Below are positions 1 through 9,510 of a DNA stretch of 64,000 nt, piece by piece (the first letter of the stretch is position 1; every line of letters begins with the position of its first letter). The notes below the pieces were generated by a model, which worked only from the letters and a program-made list of their open reading frames with translations, had not been told where the DNA came from and searched no databases. Source of the stretch: Kiritimatiellia bacterium (lineage in GTDB: Bacteria > Verrucomicrobiota > Kiritimatiellia > UBA8416 > JADHWI01); NCBI GenBank assembly GCA_030744755.1, contig JASLPY010000007.1, positions 1 through 64,000 of the forward strand, in the 5' to 3' direction. Made by a program: the position numbers and the translations under genes.

Positions 1-278
1 TTCTTGAATTCGCTGAACGCCGCACTCAGGAATGCATATAGACCGTGATCCTTCTCCACCGAGAGGACTTCACTTACCCGTCCTGCAAGCTCTTTGGTTA
101 CAACGCCGAGCCCCGGACCAATCTCCAGCACCCTGTCATTCGACTGCAGCTCCGCCGTCTCCAACAGAATTCGTAGGATATTGCGATCGGTCAGGAAGTT
201 CTGCCCCATAGCCTTACTGGGCCTGAGCCCCCGTTCCTGCAGAACGGCTCTCACCTCGGTAGGGGTACATGGTATCAT
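1..278 (-). CDS. rsmA: 16S rRNA (adenine1518-N6/adenine1519-N6)-dimethyltransferase, 5' part only (runs off window start)
   Basis: Reverse translation MIPCTPTEVRAVLQERGLRPSKAMGQNFLTDRNILRILLETAELQSNDRVLEIGPGLGVVTKELAGRV..., the typical KsgA N-terminus (GQNFL, VLEIGPGLGVVT). Confidence 0.9.
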   Translation of the reverse strand, partial: MIPCTPTEVRAVLQERGLRPSKAMGQNFLTDRNILRILLETAELQSNDRVLEIGPGLGVVTKELAGRVSEVLSVEKDHGLYAFLSAAFSEFK

Positions 279-286
279 CTCGAGTC

Positions 287-1267
287 CTAGTAGAGCTCGA
301 CATTGAAGATCTTCACGTACGATTGCCGGCGCAGGCTCTCAATCCATACGGACTGAAGCCGCACTCCTTCCGCCCTGCGTAGTTCCGACTCGATCTCGGA
401 CTGCACTTCCCCAAAGGGAGTAACCGAGGCCTCCTTCCTCTCCTCGACCTTGAGTATGTAGATCTCTTCCTCCGTATCGATCAATTCGCTGACTTTCCCG
501 GGCTTCAATTCTCTTGTCGCATCAGCCAGTACGGACCTGAGAAACTCAGGTTTGACCCATCCCCAGTCTCCACCGTCGGCAGCATGAGTTCCTTTTGAAA
601 CTTCGACGGCCACCTTGGCAAAATCTTCGCCTCCCGAAGTAATACGATCCCGTATCTTCTTTGCCTTCTTTAGAACGTCTTCGCCGGAGACCTTGTCCCT
701 GTGCAGCACGATCATCCGCAATCGGACCTCGCCGGGGGTGAAGTACTCATCCCGCTCAGAATCGTACGCGTCCTTTACGGCCTGTGCGGACACCCTGATA
801 TTGGAGGTCACCTTCGTTGAACGCATCGTGGATACTATCAACCGTTCCCTGATCAACTGTCGCCAATCTTCTTCCAGGAGCCTGTCATCTGCCAGTGCTG
901 CCTTCAGCTTGGCTTCGTCGCCTCCAAAACGATCGTGGACGATCTCCTCTATCCGCTTATCAACTGCCCACTCAGGAAGCTGCCCCCCCTCCATCTCGAA
1001 CGAATCAAGCATGAGCTTCCGTTCAATGGCTCTCTCGGTCGCCCTTGCAAATTCTTCCTTCATCCTGGCCTGGAGCTTCTCTCCGTGCAGTTGGGTTTCG
1101 AGCTTCTGGCGGATGGGACCCACCATCTCCAGAACGTCGGCCACTGTTATCACGTGCTCATTGACATACGCTGCTACGCCATCGAAGAGTATAGTGTTCT
1201 CAGCCATGCCTGCCGGCACTGCCGACAGAAGTGCTGTGAGTAGCGCAATTTTGATGAATACTCGCAT
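287..1267 (-). CDS. SurA/PpiC-type peptidyl-prolyl cis-trans isomerase, exported
   Basis: ORF 287..1303; likely start MRVFIKIALLTALLSAVPAGMAE (signal peptide); SurA-like N-domain plus rotamase segment (GGDWGWVKPEFLRSV). Confidence 0.8.
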   Translation of the reverse strand: MRVFIKIALLTALLSAVPAGMAENTILFDGVAAYVNEHVITVADVLEMVGPIRQKLETQLHGEKLQARMKEEFARATERAIERKLMLDSFEMEGGQLPEWAVDKRIEEIVHDRFGGDEAKLKAALADDRLLEEDWRQLIRERLIVSTMRSTKVTSNIRVSAQAVKDAYDSERDEYFTPGEVRLRMIVLHRDKVSGEDVLKKAKKIRDRITSGGEDFAKVAVEVSKGTHAADGGDWGWVKPEFLRSVLADATRELKPGKVSELIDTEEEIYILKVEERKEASVTPFGEVQSEIESELRRAEGVRLQSVWIESLRRQSYVKIFNVELY

Positions 1268-1355
1268 CCGGATTCGCTCCTGGATTCTCTGTTTAAAATG
1301 CAATACGCCGATGGTTCCTCATCAACTTCCGCACAGTATAGGCGTACAAACGCCG

Positions 1356-1385
1356 TTGACAACCCCTTTCCCGCAGACCTATAAT
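1356..1385 (+). promoter_or_regulatory. Sigma70-like promoter, TTGACA-18 nt-TATAAT
   Basis: Exact consensus hexamers TTGACA (1356-1361) and TATAAT (1380-1385), 9 nt before the ATG at 1395. Confidence 0.7.
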
Positions 1386-1394
1386 TCCTCCGTT

Positions 1395-2087
1395 ATGAAA
1401 ACACGTACCATCGCCGCATTTGTCGTCTGTTCTACAATCGCAACGTTGTTCCTCTGCATGGCAGGTTGCGAAACGGAATCTTCTTCCAGCAGTTCCGTAT
1501 CCATATCACCTTCGTCTGCCACGCTGTACGCCGGTGAATCCAGGGAGTTCACAGCCTCCGGCGGCGACAACTACGAATGGAGCCTCAGCAGTAGCGACTA
1601 CGGGCTGCTCTCTACCAAGTCGGGGGGGTCCACGGTCTATACCAGCATGTACGAGCCAGACACGGGAACGGCCGTTGCAGTGACGCTTAAGGTTGTCGCG
1701 ACGATTGAAGGGGCCGGGCCCACATCTACATCTACCAACGACTCAGGATCAACCACGACCAGGTCCGGCGAAGCCGTAATAACGCATGTAGGCCCTGAAA
1801 GTGAAGAAGCGGAGGAAGAAGAGGAGGAGACGGACCTCTCAGTCAGCCCCGGAAGCGGTGTGACCCTGTTAGACGGTGAAACGCAGATCTACACCGCATC
1901 AGGTGGTGACGGGACATATTCCTGGGCCCTGTCGGACGGTGACCTCGGCTGGATTTCCACAAGCAGTGGAGAGTCCACCACGTACACAAGCACGTTCGCA
2001 TCCGACACCAACACGACCGAAGCAACGCAGTTTCTGACTGTGACGTCCGGTGAGTCCGATTTAACGGTGTCGATCACCCACGAGTAA
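1395..2087 (+). CDS. Putative secreted lipoprotein with two Ig-like (Big-type) repeats
   Basis: MKTRTIAAFVVCSTIATLFLCMAGC signal/lipobox; two similar blocks (SPSSATLYAGESREFTASGGDNYEWSL / SPGSGVTLLDGETQIYTASGGDGTYSWAL). ORF-track start at 615 is an upstream in-frame extension antisense to the SurA-like gene. Confidence 0.65.
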   Translation: MKTRTIAAFVVCSTIATLFLCMAGCETESSSSSSVSISPSSATLYAGESREFTASGGDNYEWSLSSSDYGLLSTKSGGSTVYTSMYEPDTGTAVAVTLKVVATIEGAGPTSTSTNDSGSTTTRSGEAVITHVGPESEEAEEEEEETDLSVSPGSGVTLLDGETQIYTASGGDGTYSWALSDGDLGWISTSSGESTTYTSTFASDTNTTEATQFLTVTSGESDLTVSITHE

Positions 2088-2101
2088 CAGCTGTCCCCGC
2101 C

Positions 2102-2917
2102 ATGAAGGACAATCCGCTCGTCATATCCAGTCTTGGGAACCCCCGCGTTAAAAACGTTGTCAAACTGCGCCAACGCTCACACCGTGACGACATGGGCCTC
2201 ATGATCGTCGAAGGCTACCGCGAAATCCTTCGAGCGTTGGACAACGCCCACTTCCCGAAGGAACTTTTCTACTGCCGCGATCTTTTCCAGGGAGAGAACA
2301 ACGATGCGCTTCTGGACCGGTCCAGGGAGGCTGGAACTGAACTTGTTGACTGTTCCGTGCCGGTCTTTAAAAAGATCTCATACCGGGACCGTCCCGACGG
2401 ACTTCTTGCCCTGGCACCCCAAGTCCACTTCTCTCTTCAGGACCTCGACCTGGGCGACTCGCCACTGGTAATAGTAGCCGAGGCCATAGAGAAACCCGGC
2501 AACCTGGGAACGATCCTCCGAAGCGCTGATGCCGCGGGCGTCGATGCCGTGATAGTCTGCGACCGCTGCACCGACATCAACAACCCCAATGTTGTCCGCG
2601 CCAGCATCGGAACAATCTTTTCCCTGCCGGTTGTTGAAGCCACTTCACGTGAGGCCCAGGACTGGCTCCGGCAGAAAGATATGAAGATCCTCGCCGCCAC
2701 CCCTCATGCATCAAACCTGTACAGCGAAACGGACATGACCGCCGCAACCGCAATAGTGGTTGGAACAGAGCAATACGGCCTGAGCAAGACATGGATGGAA
2801 CAAGCCGACTACAAGGTCAGAATCCCCATGCTTGGACAGTCTGATTCGCTCAACGTAGCGTCCGCCACCACGATCCTTCTGTACGAAGCCATCCGCCAGC
2901 GTGGACATAGCCGATAA
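2102..2917 (+). CDS. TrmH/SpoU-family RNA 2'-O-ribose methyltransferase
   Basis: 271 aa; SpoU motifs EAIEKPGNLGTILRSADAAG, IVVGTEQYGLS, IPMLGQSDSLNVASATTILLYE. Confidence 0.9.
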   Translation: MKDNPLVISSLGNPRVKNVVKLRQRSHRDDMGLMIVEGYREILRALDNAHFPKELFYCRDLFQGENNDALLDRSREAGTELVDCSVPVFKKISYRDRPDGLLALAPQVHFSLQDLDLGDSPLVIVAEAIEKPGNLGTILRSADAAGVDAVIVCDRCTDINNPNVVRASIGTIFSLPVVEATSREAQDWLRQKDMKILAATPHASNLYSETDMTAATAIVVGTEQYGLSKTWMEQADYKVRIPMLGQSDSLNVASATTILLYEAIRQRGHSR

Positions 2918-2956
2918 ATGTCGAATGCAGCATGTGAATGGCCCGTTCACCCCCCC

Positions 2957-3334
2957 CTACTCTTCCGTCTCCTCTTCTTCGAGTCTTTCGAAGTCATCAC
3001 ACAGGTCGGTTGCCTCGATTTCCTTCTCGTGAAAGCCGCAACGCTGGACGAATGGATTGACAATGTAGTGCTTGCAGTACCGGCAGCATTTCTGCTTCTC
3101 GTCTTCACCGAAGATATTCAGGATTTCGGGCCCGTCGTCATCGGAAAAGATACTTGGTTTCTTTGGTTCCCCCCGGGGTATTTCCTCTTCGTCAGCGAAC
3201 TCGTGACCGCATGAAGCACAGACTCGCTTCTCACCGACTTTTTTGAAGCCGTCGTATATTGGCTCTCGCTTGACGAAAGTCTCTTCGCCGCAGGCTGGAC
3301 ACGCTACTTCAAGAAATCCACTCATGATTCGCAT
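2957..3334 (-). CDS. Small zinc-ribbon protein of unknown function
   Basis: CPACGEE...CASCGHEF and CCRYCKHYIVNPFVQRCGFH cysteine pairs; 125 aa ORF in an otherwise unoccupied interval. Confidence 0.6.
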   Translation of the reverse strand: MRIMSGFLEVACPACGEETFVKREPIYDGFKKVGEKRVCASCGHEFADEEEIPRGEPKKPSIFSDDDGPEILNIFGEDEKQKCCRYCKHYIVNPFVQRCGFHEKEIEATDLCDDFERLEEEETEE

Positions 3335-3336
3335 CC

Positions 3337-3546
3337 GGGGTCGGCCCTTAAATTAACAGTTAACGCTTGCAAGCGTTAATCGTTAATTTAACGACGTGTT
3401 GCTCAAACCGAGATTCCTCGACTTCGCTCGGAATGACAGTTTTGGAATTGTCGAGTTCCCTCAGAAACTGTCATGCTGAGCTTGCCGAAGCATCTCGCCG
3501 AAGGCGCGTTTTCGATTTGGGCAACACGCCGTTAAGGGCCGACCCC
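3337..3546. repeat. MITE-like element with 15-bp perfect terminal inverted repeats
   Basis: ggggtcggcccttaa (3337-3351) and ttaagggccgacccc (3532-3546) are exact reverse complements; interior has nested inverted repeats. Confidence 0.75.
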
Positions 3547-3554
3547 TATTCCTG

Positions 3555-5339
3555 TTACTCCAGTACCGCACGGATCCTGCGTACGCCGGCGCTGGACGAT
3601 CCCTCTTTCTTGATTCTGAAATGCCCCAGCTCGCCGGTACGCTCAACGTGAGGTCCGCCGCAGACCTCCTTCGAGAAGTCACCCATGGTGTAGACTTTAA
3701 CCTGTTCCCCGTACTTGCCGGAGAACAAGGCTGTTGCACCTGACTCCCTGGCCTCGCCGAGCGTCATGACTTCCATGGCGACGGAAAGATCCTTCTGGAT
3801 AACTTCGTTCACCATGTCCTGCACCTTCTGCTTCTCCTCGTCCGTCATTTTCGCCGGATGTGAGAAGTCGAATCGCAGCCGTTTCGGCGTAATGTTGGAA
3901 CCCCTCTGCTGCACGTGATCTCCGAGGACCAGTTGAAGGCTCCTGTGAAGCAGGTGCGTTGCACTGTGCAGGCGGGTCGTAGCCTCGGAATGATCGCCAA
4001 GGCCTCCCTTGAAGGACTCGGCGCCCTGCTTGGACACCTCCCTGTGCTTCTTGAAGGCTTTCTCGAAACCTTTCCGGTCCACGCTCAACCCCTGCTCTGA
4101 ACAGATTTCTTCCGTGAATTCGAGAGGAAAACCGTAAGTATCAAAAAGACGAAAAGCCACCCTGCCGGACACGACAGACTGGTTGTGAACCTTCATCTGT
4201 TCCAAGACCTTGCTGAGTTCCACTGTTCCCCTGTTCAAGGTCTTCTCGAACCTGGCTTCTTCAGTCATCAGTTCAGACAGAACGCGTTCCCGCTGAGTTT
4301 CCAACTCGGGATATGCGTGCTTGTAATTCTCGATGATACGCTCGGCGATTGGACCTGAGAATCCTTCCTGCATGCCGATGTTCCTGGCAAAACGCACCGA
4401 GCGTCGAATCAGGCGGCGCAGGACGTACCCCTGCCCCAGGTTGCCGGGAACAACACCTCTCTCATCACCAAGGATGAACACCGCGCTGCGAAGATGGTCT
4501 GAGATTACCCGGAAAGCCTGTCCTGTGTCCGCATCAGCTTGCATGTCACGCCCGCTGCCTTCGCTGATCGCTTCGATTATCGGGGTAAACAGTTCCGTTT
4601 CAAAAACCGATGCCTTTCCCTGCAGCATAGCCACCGTTCGCTCAACTCCCATGCCCGTATCGACGTTACGCTGGGAAAGCGGCTCAAAGCTACCCGAGTC
4701 CGTCTTGCGGTATTGCATGAAGACATCGTTCCAGATCTCGAAGTACTTACCGCAGGAACACCCGGGCCTGCATTTGGATCCGCACTCGGCCTTCCCGGTA
4801 TCTATGAACATCTCCGTATCCGGACCACAGGGGCCTGTCTTGCCGGCTGGCCCCCACCAGTTATCTTCCATAGGCAGCTCGAAGATCCGTTCCCTGGGAA
4901 TGCCCAGTTTCTCCCATATCCGAATCGATTCATCGTCCACTGGTACGGTTTCATTACCGGCAAAAACCGATACGTGAAGTTGATCCGGGTTGAACCCGAG
5001 ATACTCGCTGGAAGTCAGGAATTCGAAAGACCATGTGATCGCCTCCTCCTTGAAGTAATCACCGAGCGACCAGTTACCAAGCATTTCGAAGAATGTCAGA
5101 TGAGACGAATCTCCAACGGATTCAATATCGCCCGTACGGATGCACTTCTGAACGTTGCATAGTCTTGTGCCCGATGGGTGCGGCTCACCCAGAAGGTACG
5201 GGACGAGCGGATGCATTCCAGCGGTCGTAAAGAGCACCGTGGGATCGTTCTCGGGTATCAGGGAGCTTCCTGAAATAGTCGAATGCCCCTTGCCTTCAAA
5301 GAACTTCAGGTACATCTCTCGGAGTTCGTCTGGCCTCAT
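3555..5339 (-). CDS. alaS: Alanine--tRNA ligase, short form (594 aa) with catalytic and editing domains, no C-Ala domain
   Basis: GKGHSTISGSSLIPENDPTVLFTTAGMHPLVPYLLGEPHPSG...; editing motifs HSATHLLH and CGGPHVERTGELGHFRI; ends RRIRAVLE*. Confidence 0.95.
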   Translation of the reverse strand: MRPDELREMYLKFFEGKGHSTISGSSLIPENDPTVLFTTAGMHPLVPYLLGEPHPSGTRLCNVQKCIRTGDIESVGDSSHLTFFEMLGNWSLGDYFKEEAITWSFEFLTSSEYLGFNPDQLHVSVFAGNETVPVDDESIRIWEKLGIPRERIFELPMEDNWWGPAGKTGPCGPDTEMFIDTGKAECGSKCRPGCSCGKYFEIWNDVFMQYRKTDSGSFEPLSQRNVDTGMGVERTVAMLQGKASVFETELFTPIIEAISEGSGRDMQADADTGQAFRVISDHLRSAVFILGDERGVVPGNLGQGYVLRRLIRRSVRFARNIGMQEGFSGPIAERIIENYKHAYPELETQRERVLSELMTEEARFEKTLNRGTVELSKVLEQMKVHNQSVVSGRVAFRLFDTYGFPLEFTEEICSEQGLSVDRKGFEKAFKKHREVSKQGAESFKGGLGDHSEATTRLHSATHLLHRSLQLVLGDHVQQRGSNITPKRLRFDFSHPAKMTDEEKQKVQDMVNEVIQKDLSVAMEVMTLGEARESGATALFSGKYGEQVKVYTMGDFSKEVCGGPHVERTGELGHFRIKKEGSSSAGVRRIRAVLE

Positions 5340-5352
5340 CTCTGCGTCTTCC

Positions 5353-6357
5353 TTACTGGTTCAAGTTGTCCTTAACAGCCTTTATGAGCTTTTCCGTGAG
5401 GTCAGGGTTCTCTTCCATGTGCAGCCTTGCGGCCTGTTGGCCCTGGCCTATCTGTTCGCCGTCAAACGAGAGCCACGATCCTCTCTTCTGTATGAGGCCC
5501 TGCTTCAAAGCCGAATCCAGAACGGATCCTTCCCATGAAATGCCCTTGGAATAGAGGATGTCGAATTCGGCTTCGGTGAAGGGCGGTGCAACCTTGTTTT
5601 TCACGACCTTAACCCTCGTACGGTTACCCATTACCTTACCTGTAGAATCCTTTATTGCACCTATGCGGCGAATATCGAGTCTGACGGAGGAATAGAATTT
5701 CAGCGCGCGCCCTCCGGGAGTGGTCTCGGGGTTGCCGAACATCACACCGATCTTTTCCCTGATCTGGTTGGTGAAGATGCAAAGCGTTTTGGAGGTGGCT
5801 ATTGCAGCTGTAAGTTTCCGCATGGCCTGGGACATCAATCTGGCCTGCAGCCCCATGTGGGAATCGCCCATGTTGCCTTCCAACTCGGCTCGAGGCGTCA
5901 GGGCTGCCACGGAATCGACCACTACAATGTCCAGCGCTCCGCTGCGCACGAGTGTCTCGGTGATCGTAAGGGCCTCTTCGCCTGATCCCGGCTGGGATAC
6001 GAGAAGATCGTCGAGATTAACCCCGATCTTCTGCGCGTAGCCGGGATCCATGGCGTGTTCCGCATCAACGAAAGCCGCCAGGCCGCCGGCCTTCTGAACA
6101 CTGGCAATCAGGTGTAGCGTCAGCGTGGTCTTACCGGAAGATTCCGGCCCGAAGATCTCCACGACTCTTCCCTTGGGTAACCCCCAGACTCCAAGAGCAA
6201 GGTCCAGAGAGAACGATCCGGTCGAGATGCTGGGGATCTGTATCGATGTATCGACATCGCCCATGCGCATGATAGCGCCGTCGCCAAACTCCTTCTTGAT
6301 CTGGGCCAGTACTGCACTAAGTTCGGTCGGATACTCTTTGTCGGGTTTCTTTGCCAT
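5353..6357 (-). CDS. recA: Recombinase RecA
   Basis: [16 protein letters not shown] Walker [47 protein letters not shown]. Confidence 0.98.
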   Translation of the reverse strand: MAKKPDKEYPTELSAVLAQIKKEFGDGAIMRMGDVDTSIQIPSISTGSFSLDLALGVWGLPKGRVVEIFGPESSGKTTLTLHLIASVQKAGGLAAFVDAEHAMDPGYAQKIGVNLDDLLVSQPGSGEEALTITETLVRSGALDIVVVDSVAALTPRAELEGNMGDSHMGLQARLMSQAMRKLTAAIATSKTLCIFTNQIREKIGVMFGNPETTPGGRALKFYSSVRLDIRRIGAIKDSTGKVMGNRTRVKVVKNKVAPPFTEAEFDILYSKGISWEGSVLDSALKQGLIQKRGSWLSFDGEQIGQGQQAARLHMEENPDLTEKLIKAVKDNLNQ

Positions 6358-6367
6358 TGTCTTCTCC

Positions 6368-6862
6368 TCAGTGTCTAACTACATCCAGCAACAGGTTCAG
6401 TGCACACTGACTACTCTGCCACTTCAACTCTTCGCGGTCCCCACTATTGCAGAATCTGCGTACAACGCAATCCTTAGCAGTGCTGACTGCCACAAAAACC
6501 AGGCCCACCGGCTTTCCGGGGGTGTCACCACCGGGACCCATGATGCCCGTGATACCGACACCTGCGTCCGTGGCGAAACGTTTCCGCACGCCTTCCGCCA
6601 TTTGCCTGGCAACCGGCTCGCTAACGGCCCCTTCGGAAGCAAGGATGCCCTGGTCTACATCCAGTTCGCGTACCTTGACTTCATTCGAATAGGCTATAAC
6701 TCCGCCGGCAAAGTATCCCGAGCTTCCGCTTACACATGTAATCCGGTGTCCGATCAGGCCCCCGGTGCATGATTCGGCTACGGCAAGTGTAAGACATTCC
6801 TCTGAAAGGAGACTGCCCACCCGCTCTTCTACAGTGCGGTCAACCTGTGTGCTAGTCGCCAT
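6368..6862 (-). CDS. CinA C-terminal-domain protein (nicotinamide-nucleotide amidohydrolase, PncC-like)
   Basis: [42 protein letters not shown]...; likely start [13 protein letters not shown] within ORF 6368..6949, 11 bp overlap with galE. Confidence 0.85.
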   Translation of the reverse strand: MATSTQVDRTVEERVGSLLSEECLTLAVAESCTGGLIGHRITCVSGSSGYFAGGVIAYSNEVKVRELDVDQGILASEGAVSEPVARQMAEGVRKRFATDAGVGITGIMGPGGDTPGKPVGLVFVAVSTAKDCVVRRFCNSGDREELKWQSSQCALNLLLDVVRH

Positions 6863-7823
6863 ATCCTTCGGGGTGTTCCTGGTGCCAGTCCCAGGCACTC
6901 TTGATGATTGATTCGAGGTCGTCCAGTCCAGGACGCCATCCCAAGACATCGTGGGCCTTCTGCGCGGATGCTATGAGTCGTGCAGGATCCCCCGGCCTTC
7001 GCGCGGCCACCCTTGCGGGAATCGGGTGCCCCGTTACGCGTCTCGCAGTTTCAATGACGTCCTTGACCGAGTACCCGGTGCCGTTACCAAGATTGAATGG
7101 ACCGGAATGATCGCCCGTCAGCGCCAGGATGTGGGCCCGCGAGAGGTCAACAATGTGAATGTAATCTCTGAGACAAGTCCCGTCAGGTGTTTCGTAATCA
7201 TCTCCGAAAATCTGTACTTCTTCTCTCTTCCCGAGGGCGACCTGGAGAATTATCGGGATCAGGTGCGTCTCCGGATCGTGATCCTCTCCGAACTTCGCGG
7301 TAGCTCCGCAAGCATTGAAGTAGCGAAGGAACACAGCCTTGATACCGCGGAGTTCCTCGTACCATCGAAGGGCCTTCTCAAGGGCCAGCTTTGACTCCCC
7401 GTAAGGATTCTCCGGCTTCTGCATCTCTTCTTCCGTGATCGGAACGCGGTCCGGTTGACCGTAAGTGGCACAGGTCGACGAGAAGACGATCTTCTTGCAC
7501 CCGGATACCAGCATGGCATCGACCAGGTTGAGTCCGCCAACCAGGTTGTTCTGAAAATAGGTCTCCGGCACCTCCATTGACTCACCGACAAGCGCATAAG
7601 CGGCAAAGTGCATTACGGCGTCCGGTTTGATAACTGCCATTGCTTCGGCTATCCGCGTACGGTTCCTCAAGTCGCCTTCCTCAACGTTCGCACGCACGTC
7701 TATGGCACTCCTGTGACCTCTTTCGAAATTGTCGAACACCGTTACTTCGTGCCCGGCATCCAGGAGCATCTCAGTAGTGACACTTCCGATGTAACCGGCA
7801 CCTCCAGTGACGAGGATTCTCAT
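6852..7823 (-). CDS. galE: UDP-glucose 4-epimerase
   Basis: MRILVTGGAGYIGSVTTEMLLDAGHEVTVFDN; YGESKLALE; NLGNGTGYSVKDVIE. Confidence 0.95.
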   Translation of the reverse strand: MRILVTGGAGYIGSVTTEMLLDAGHEVTVFDNFERGHRSAIDVRANVEEGDLRNRTRIAEAMAVIKPDAVMHFAAYALVGESMEVPETYFQNNLVGGLNLVDAMLVSGCKKIVFSSTCATYGQPDRVPITEEEMQKPENPYGESKLALEKALRWYEELRGIKAVFLRYFNACGATAKFGEDHDPETHLIPIILQVALGKREEVQIFGDDYETPDGTCLRDYIHIVDLSRAHILALTGDHSGPFNLGNGTGYSVKDVIETARRVTGHPIPARVAARRPGDPARLIASAQKAHDVLGWRPGLDDLESIIKSAWDWHQEHPEGYGD

Positions 7824-8884
7824 TCAGTTTCTCCGGCTTCCTTAGAACCTAAAGCCGCAGACAACTCTGCAACACGTTGTTCAAGTTGTGCGAGCCTCTT
7901 CTTCATGTGCGGTATTCGCTTCGTGTGGGCACGCAATCGGGCTGCCTCGGCATGGGGCATTGCCGGATAACCCGATACGAAGGTCGCCGGGGCGACTGAC
8001 TTCGAAACCCCTGCCTGGGCACCGACTATCGCGTTGTCACCGACTTCGAGGTGGCCGGCCAGACCGGCCTGCCCGCCCAGTTGAACATTCTTCCCTACCC
8101 TGGCGCTCCCGGAAATACCTACCTGCGAGGCGATGGCCGTGTTCTCGTCAATCCGGACGTTGTGAGCCACCATCACGAGGTTGTCTATCTTCACGCCCTT
8201 CGCGACAATCGTCTTGCCGAACCTTGCACGGTCAACCGTGGTGTTTGCACCGATTTCAGCATCATCGCCGATCTCCACGGTGCCAACCTGTGGAATCTTC
8301 ACCCACCTCTCCCCTGACTTGTAATAGCCAAAGCCATCGTTTCCCAGAACGGCACCGTCATAGATGATGACCCGGTTGCCCACCGTGGTGTGTTCTCTCA
8401 CGCTAACGTGGGAGTGCAGCAGGCAATCTTCACCGATTGTAACGCCGTGACCAACGTAGCAACCCGCAACGAGCACGGTACGGTCACCTATCTGTGTCCC
8501 GGATTCCACGACGCAATAAGGGCCGATTCCCACGTCTTTCCCAATGGCAACGTCATCCGCCAACACAGCCGTCTCGTGAATCACGCGCGGGTAGACAATT
8601 GGTTCAGGCCCCAACAGAGCTCCCGCCTGCGCAAATGCCCTGTCGGTGTTTTCGACCCTTACCAGGGAACAGGCGTACTCCCCATCCCAGTCGCTGCCCA
8701 CGAGGACAGCCGAAGCTCCCGTGGTAGCCACCTGGGAGGTGTAACGTGGGTTAGAAAGAAACGAGATATCGCCATCCCCGGCCTCTGCAAGAGCTGCAAG
8801 CCCGGTGATCTCAGCATCGCCGTCTCCAGTCAGGACTCCACCCAGTTTTTCGACAAGATCTGATAGTTTCATTTTGTTCGTCAA
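7820..8884 (-). CDS. lpxD: UDP-3-O-acylglucosamine N-acyltransferase
   Basis: Hexapeptide-repeat LbH protein; DGFGYYKSGERWVKIPQVGTVEIGDDAEIGANTTVDRARFGKT. Confidence 0.93.
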   Translation of the reverse strand: MTNKMKLSDLVEKLGGVLTGDGDAEITGLAALAEAGDGDISFLSNPRYTSQVATTGASAVLVGSDWDGEYACSLVRVENTDRAFAQAGALLGPEPIVYPRVIHETAVLADDVAIGKDVGIGPYCVVESGTQIGDRTVLVAGCYVGHGVTIGEDCLLHSHVSVREHTTVGNRVIIYDGAVLGNDGFGYYKSGERWVKIPQVGTVEIGDDAEIGANTTVDRARFGKTIVAKGVKIDNLVMVAHNVRIDENTAIASQVGISGSARVGKNVQLGGQAGLAGHLEVGDNAIVGAQAGVSKSVAPATFVSGYPAMPHAEAARLRAHTKRIPHMKKRLAQLEQRVAELSAALGSKEAGETE

Positions 8885-8885
8885 C

Positions 8886-9485
8886 CTACTCAGTTTCTTT
8901 GGGCTTCAATTCTTCGGGCGCAGTTATCTTCAGTATCTCCTCCGTGATATCAAAGTTGTCTGCACGGTACACAACGGGTTTGCGCGTTGTGAGCCTTGAT
9001 TCGGCAGAGTCCAACACCAGGTTGTAGCCCTTTTTCTCGGCATACTCGGCAACAATACCGCGCAGCTTGAAGTCAATGCGCTCCCGCATCCTGAAGCGCT
9101 GCTCGTTTATCTGCTTGCGGCGGAACTCGGATGTTTCCTGGATTTTGCGCTCGTGATCCTTCAGGGCCATTAACTTGGTTTCGGCAAGCTGCCGCTTCTC
9201 CTCGCGTGCTGCTTCGCTGAGCGCACGGTTGGCGGCTTCTTTCCCGAGAATCTCGAGCTCTTCCCTGAGTTTGCGGTACTCATCGAGCAAATCCTTCTGC
9301 TCGGCCTCGAACTCCTTTACCTGGTCCTCGAGCTGTGCATCCGCCGCTTTCGTCTCGGGATACGTGTTCATAACGCGCGTCAAGTCGACAACGGCAATAT
9401 TCAGTTTCTGGTCTTCAGCGTTAACCGCCGCCACGAACAGAAGCGAGAAACACAGGCACAGCACAGTCAGAACAACACGTTTCAT
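8886..9485 (-). CDS. OmpH/Skp-family periplasmic chaperone
   Basis: Signal peptide; IAVVDLTRVMNTYPETKAADAQLEDQVKEFEAEQKDLLDEYRKL coiled coil; between lpxD and bamA. Confidence 0.85.
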   Translation of the reverse strand: MKRVVLTVLCLCFSLLFVAAVNAEDQKLNIAVVDLTRVMNTYPETKAADAQLEDQVKEFEAEQKDLLDEYRKLREELEILGKEAANRALSEAAREEKRQLAETKLMALKDHERKIQETSEFRRKQINEQRFRMRERIDFKLRGIVAEYAEKKGYNLVLDSAESRLTTRKPVVYRADNFDITEEILKITAPEELKPKETE

Positions 9486-9510
9486 TATTCAACCTTTCTC
9501 CTCAATGGAA

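Noticed and set aside
3337-3560. Idea that the inverted-repeat element truncated alaS
   Set aside because: The protein ends at a natural editing-domain boundary (RRIRAVLE*) before the element, and no C-Ala coding sequence is seen on the far side.
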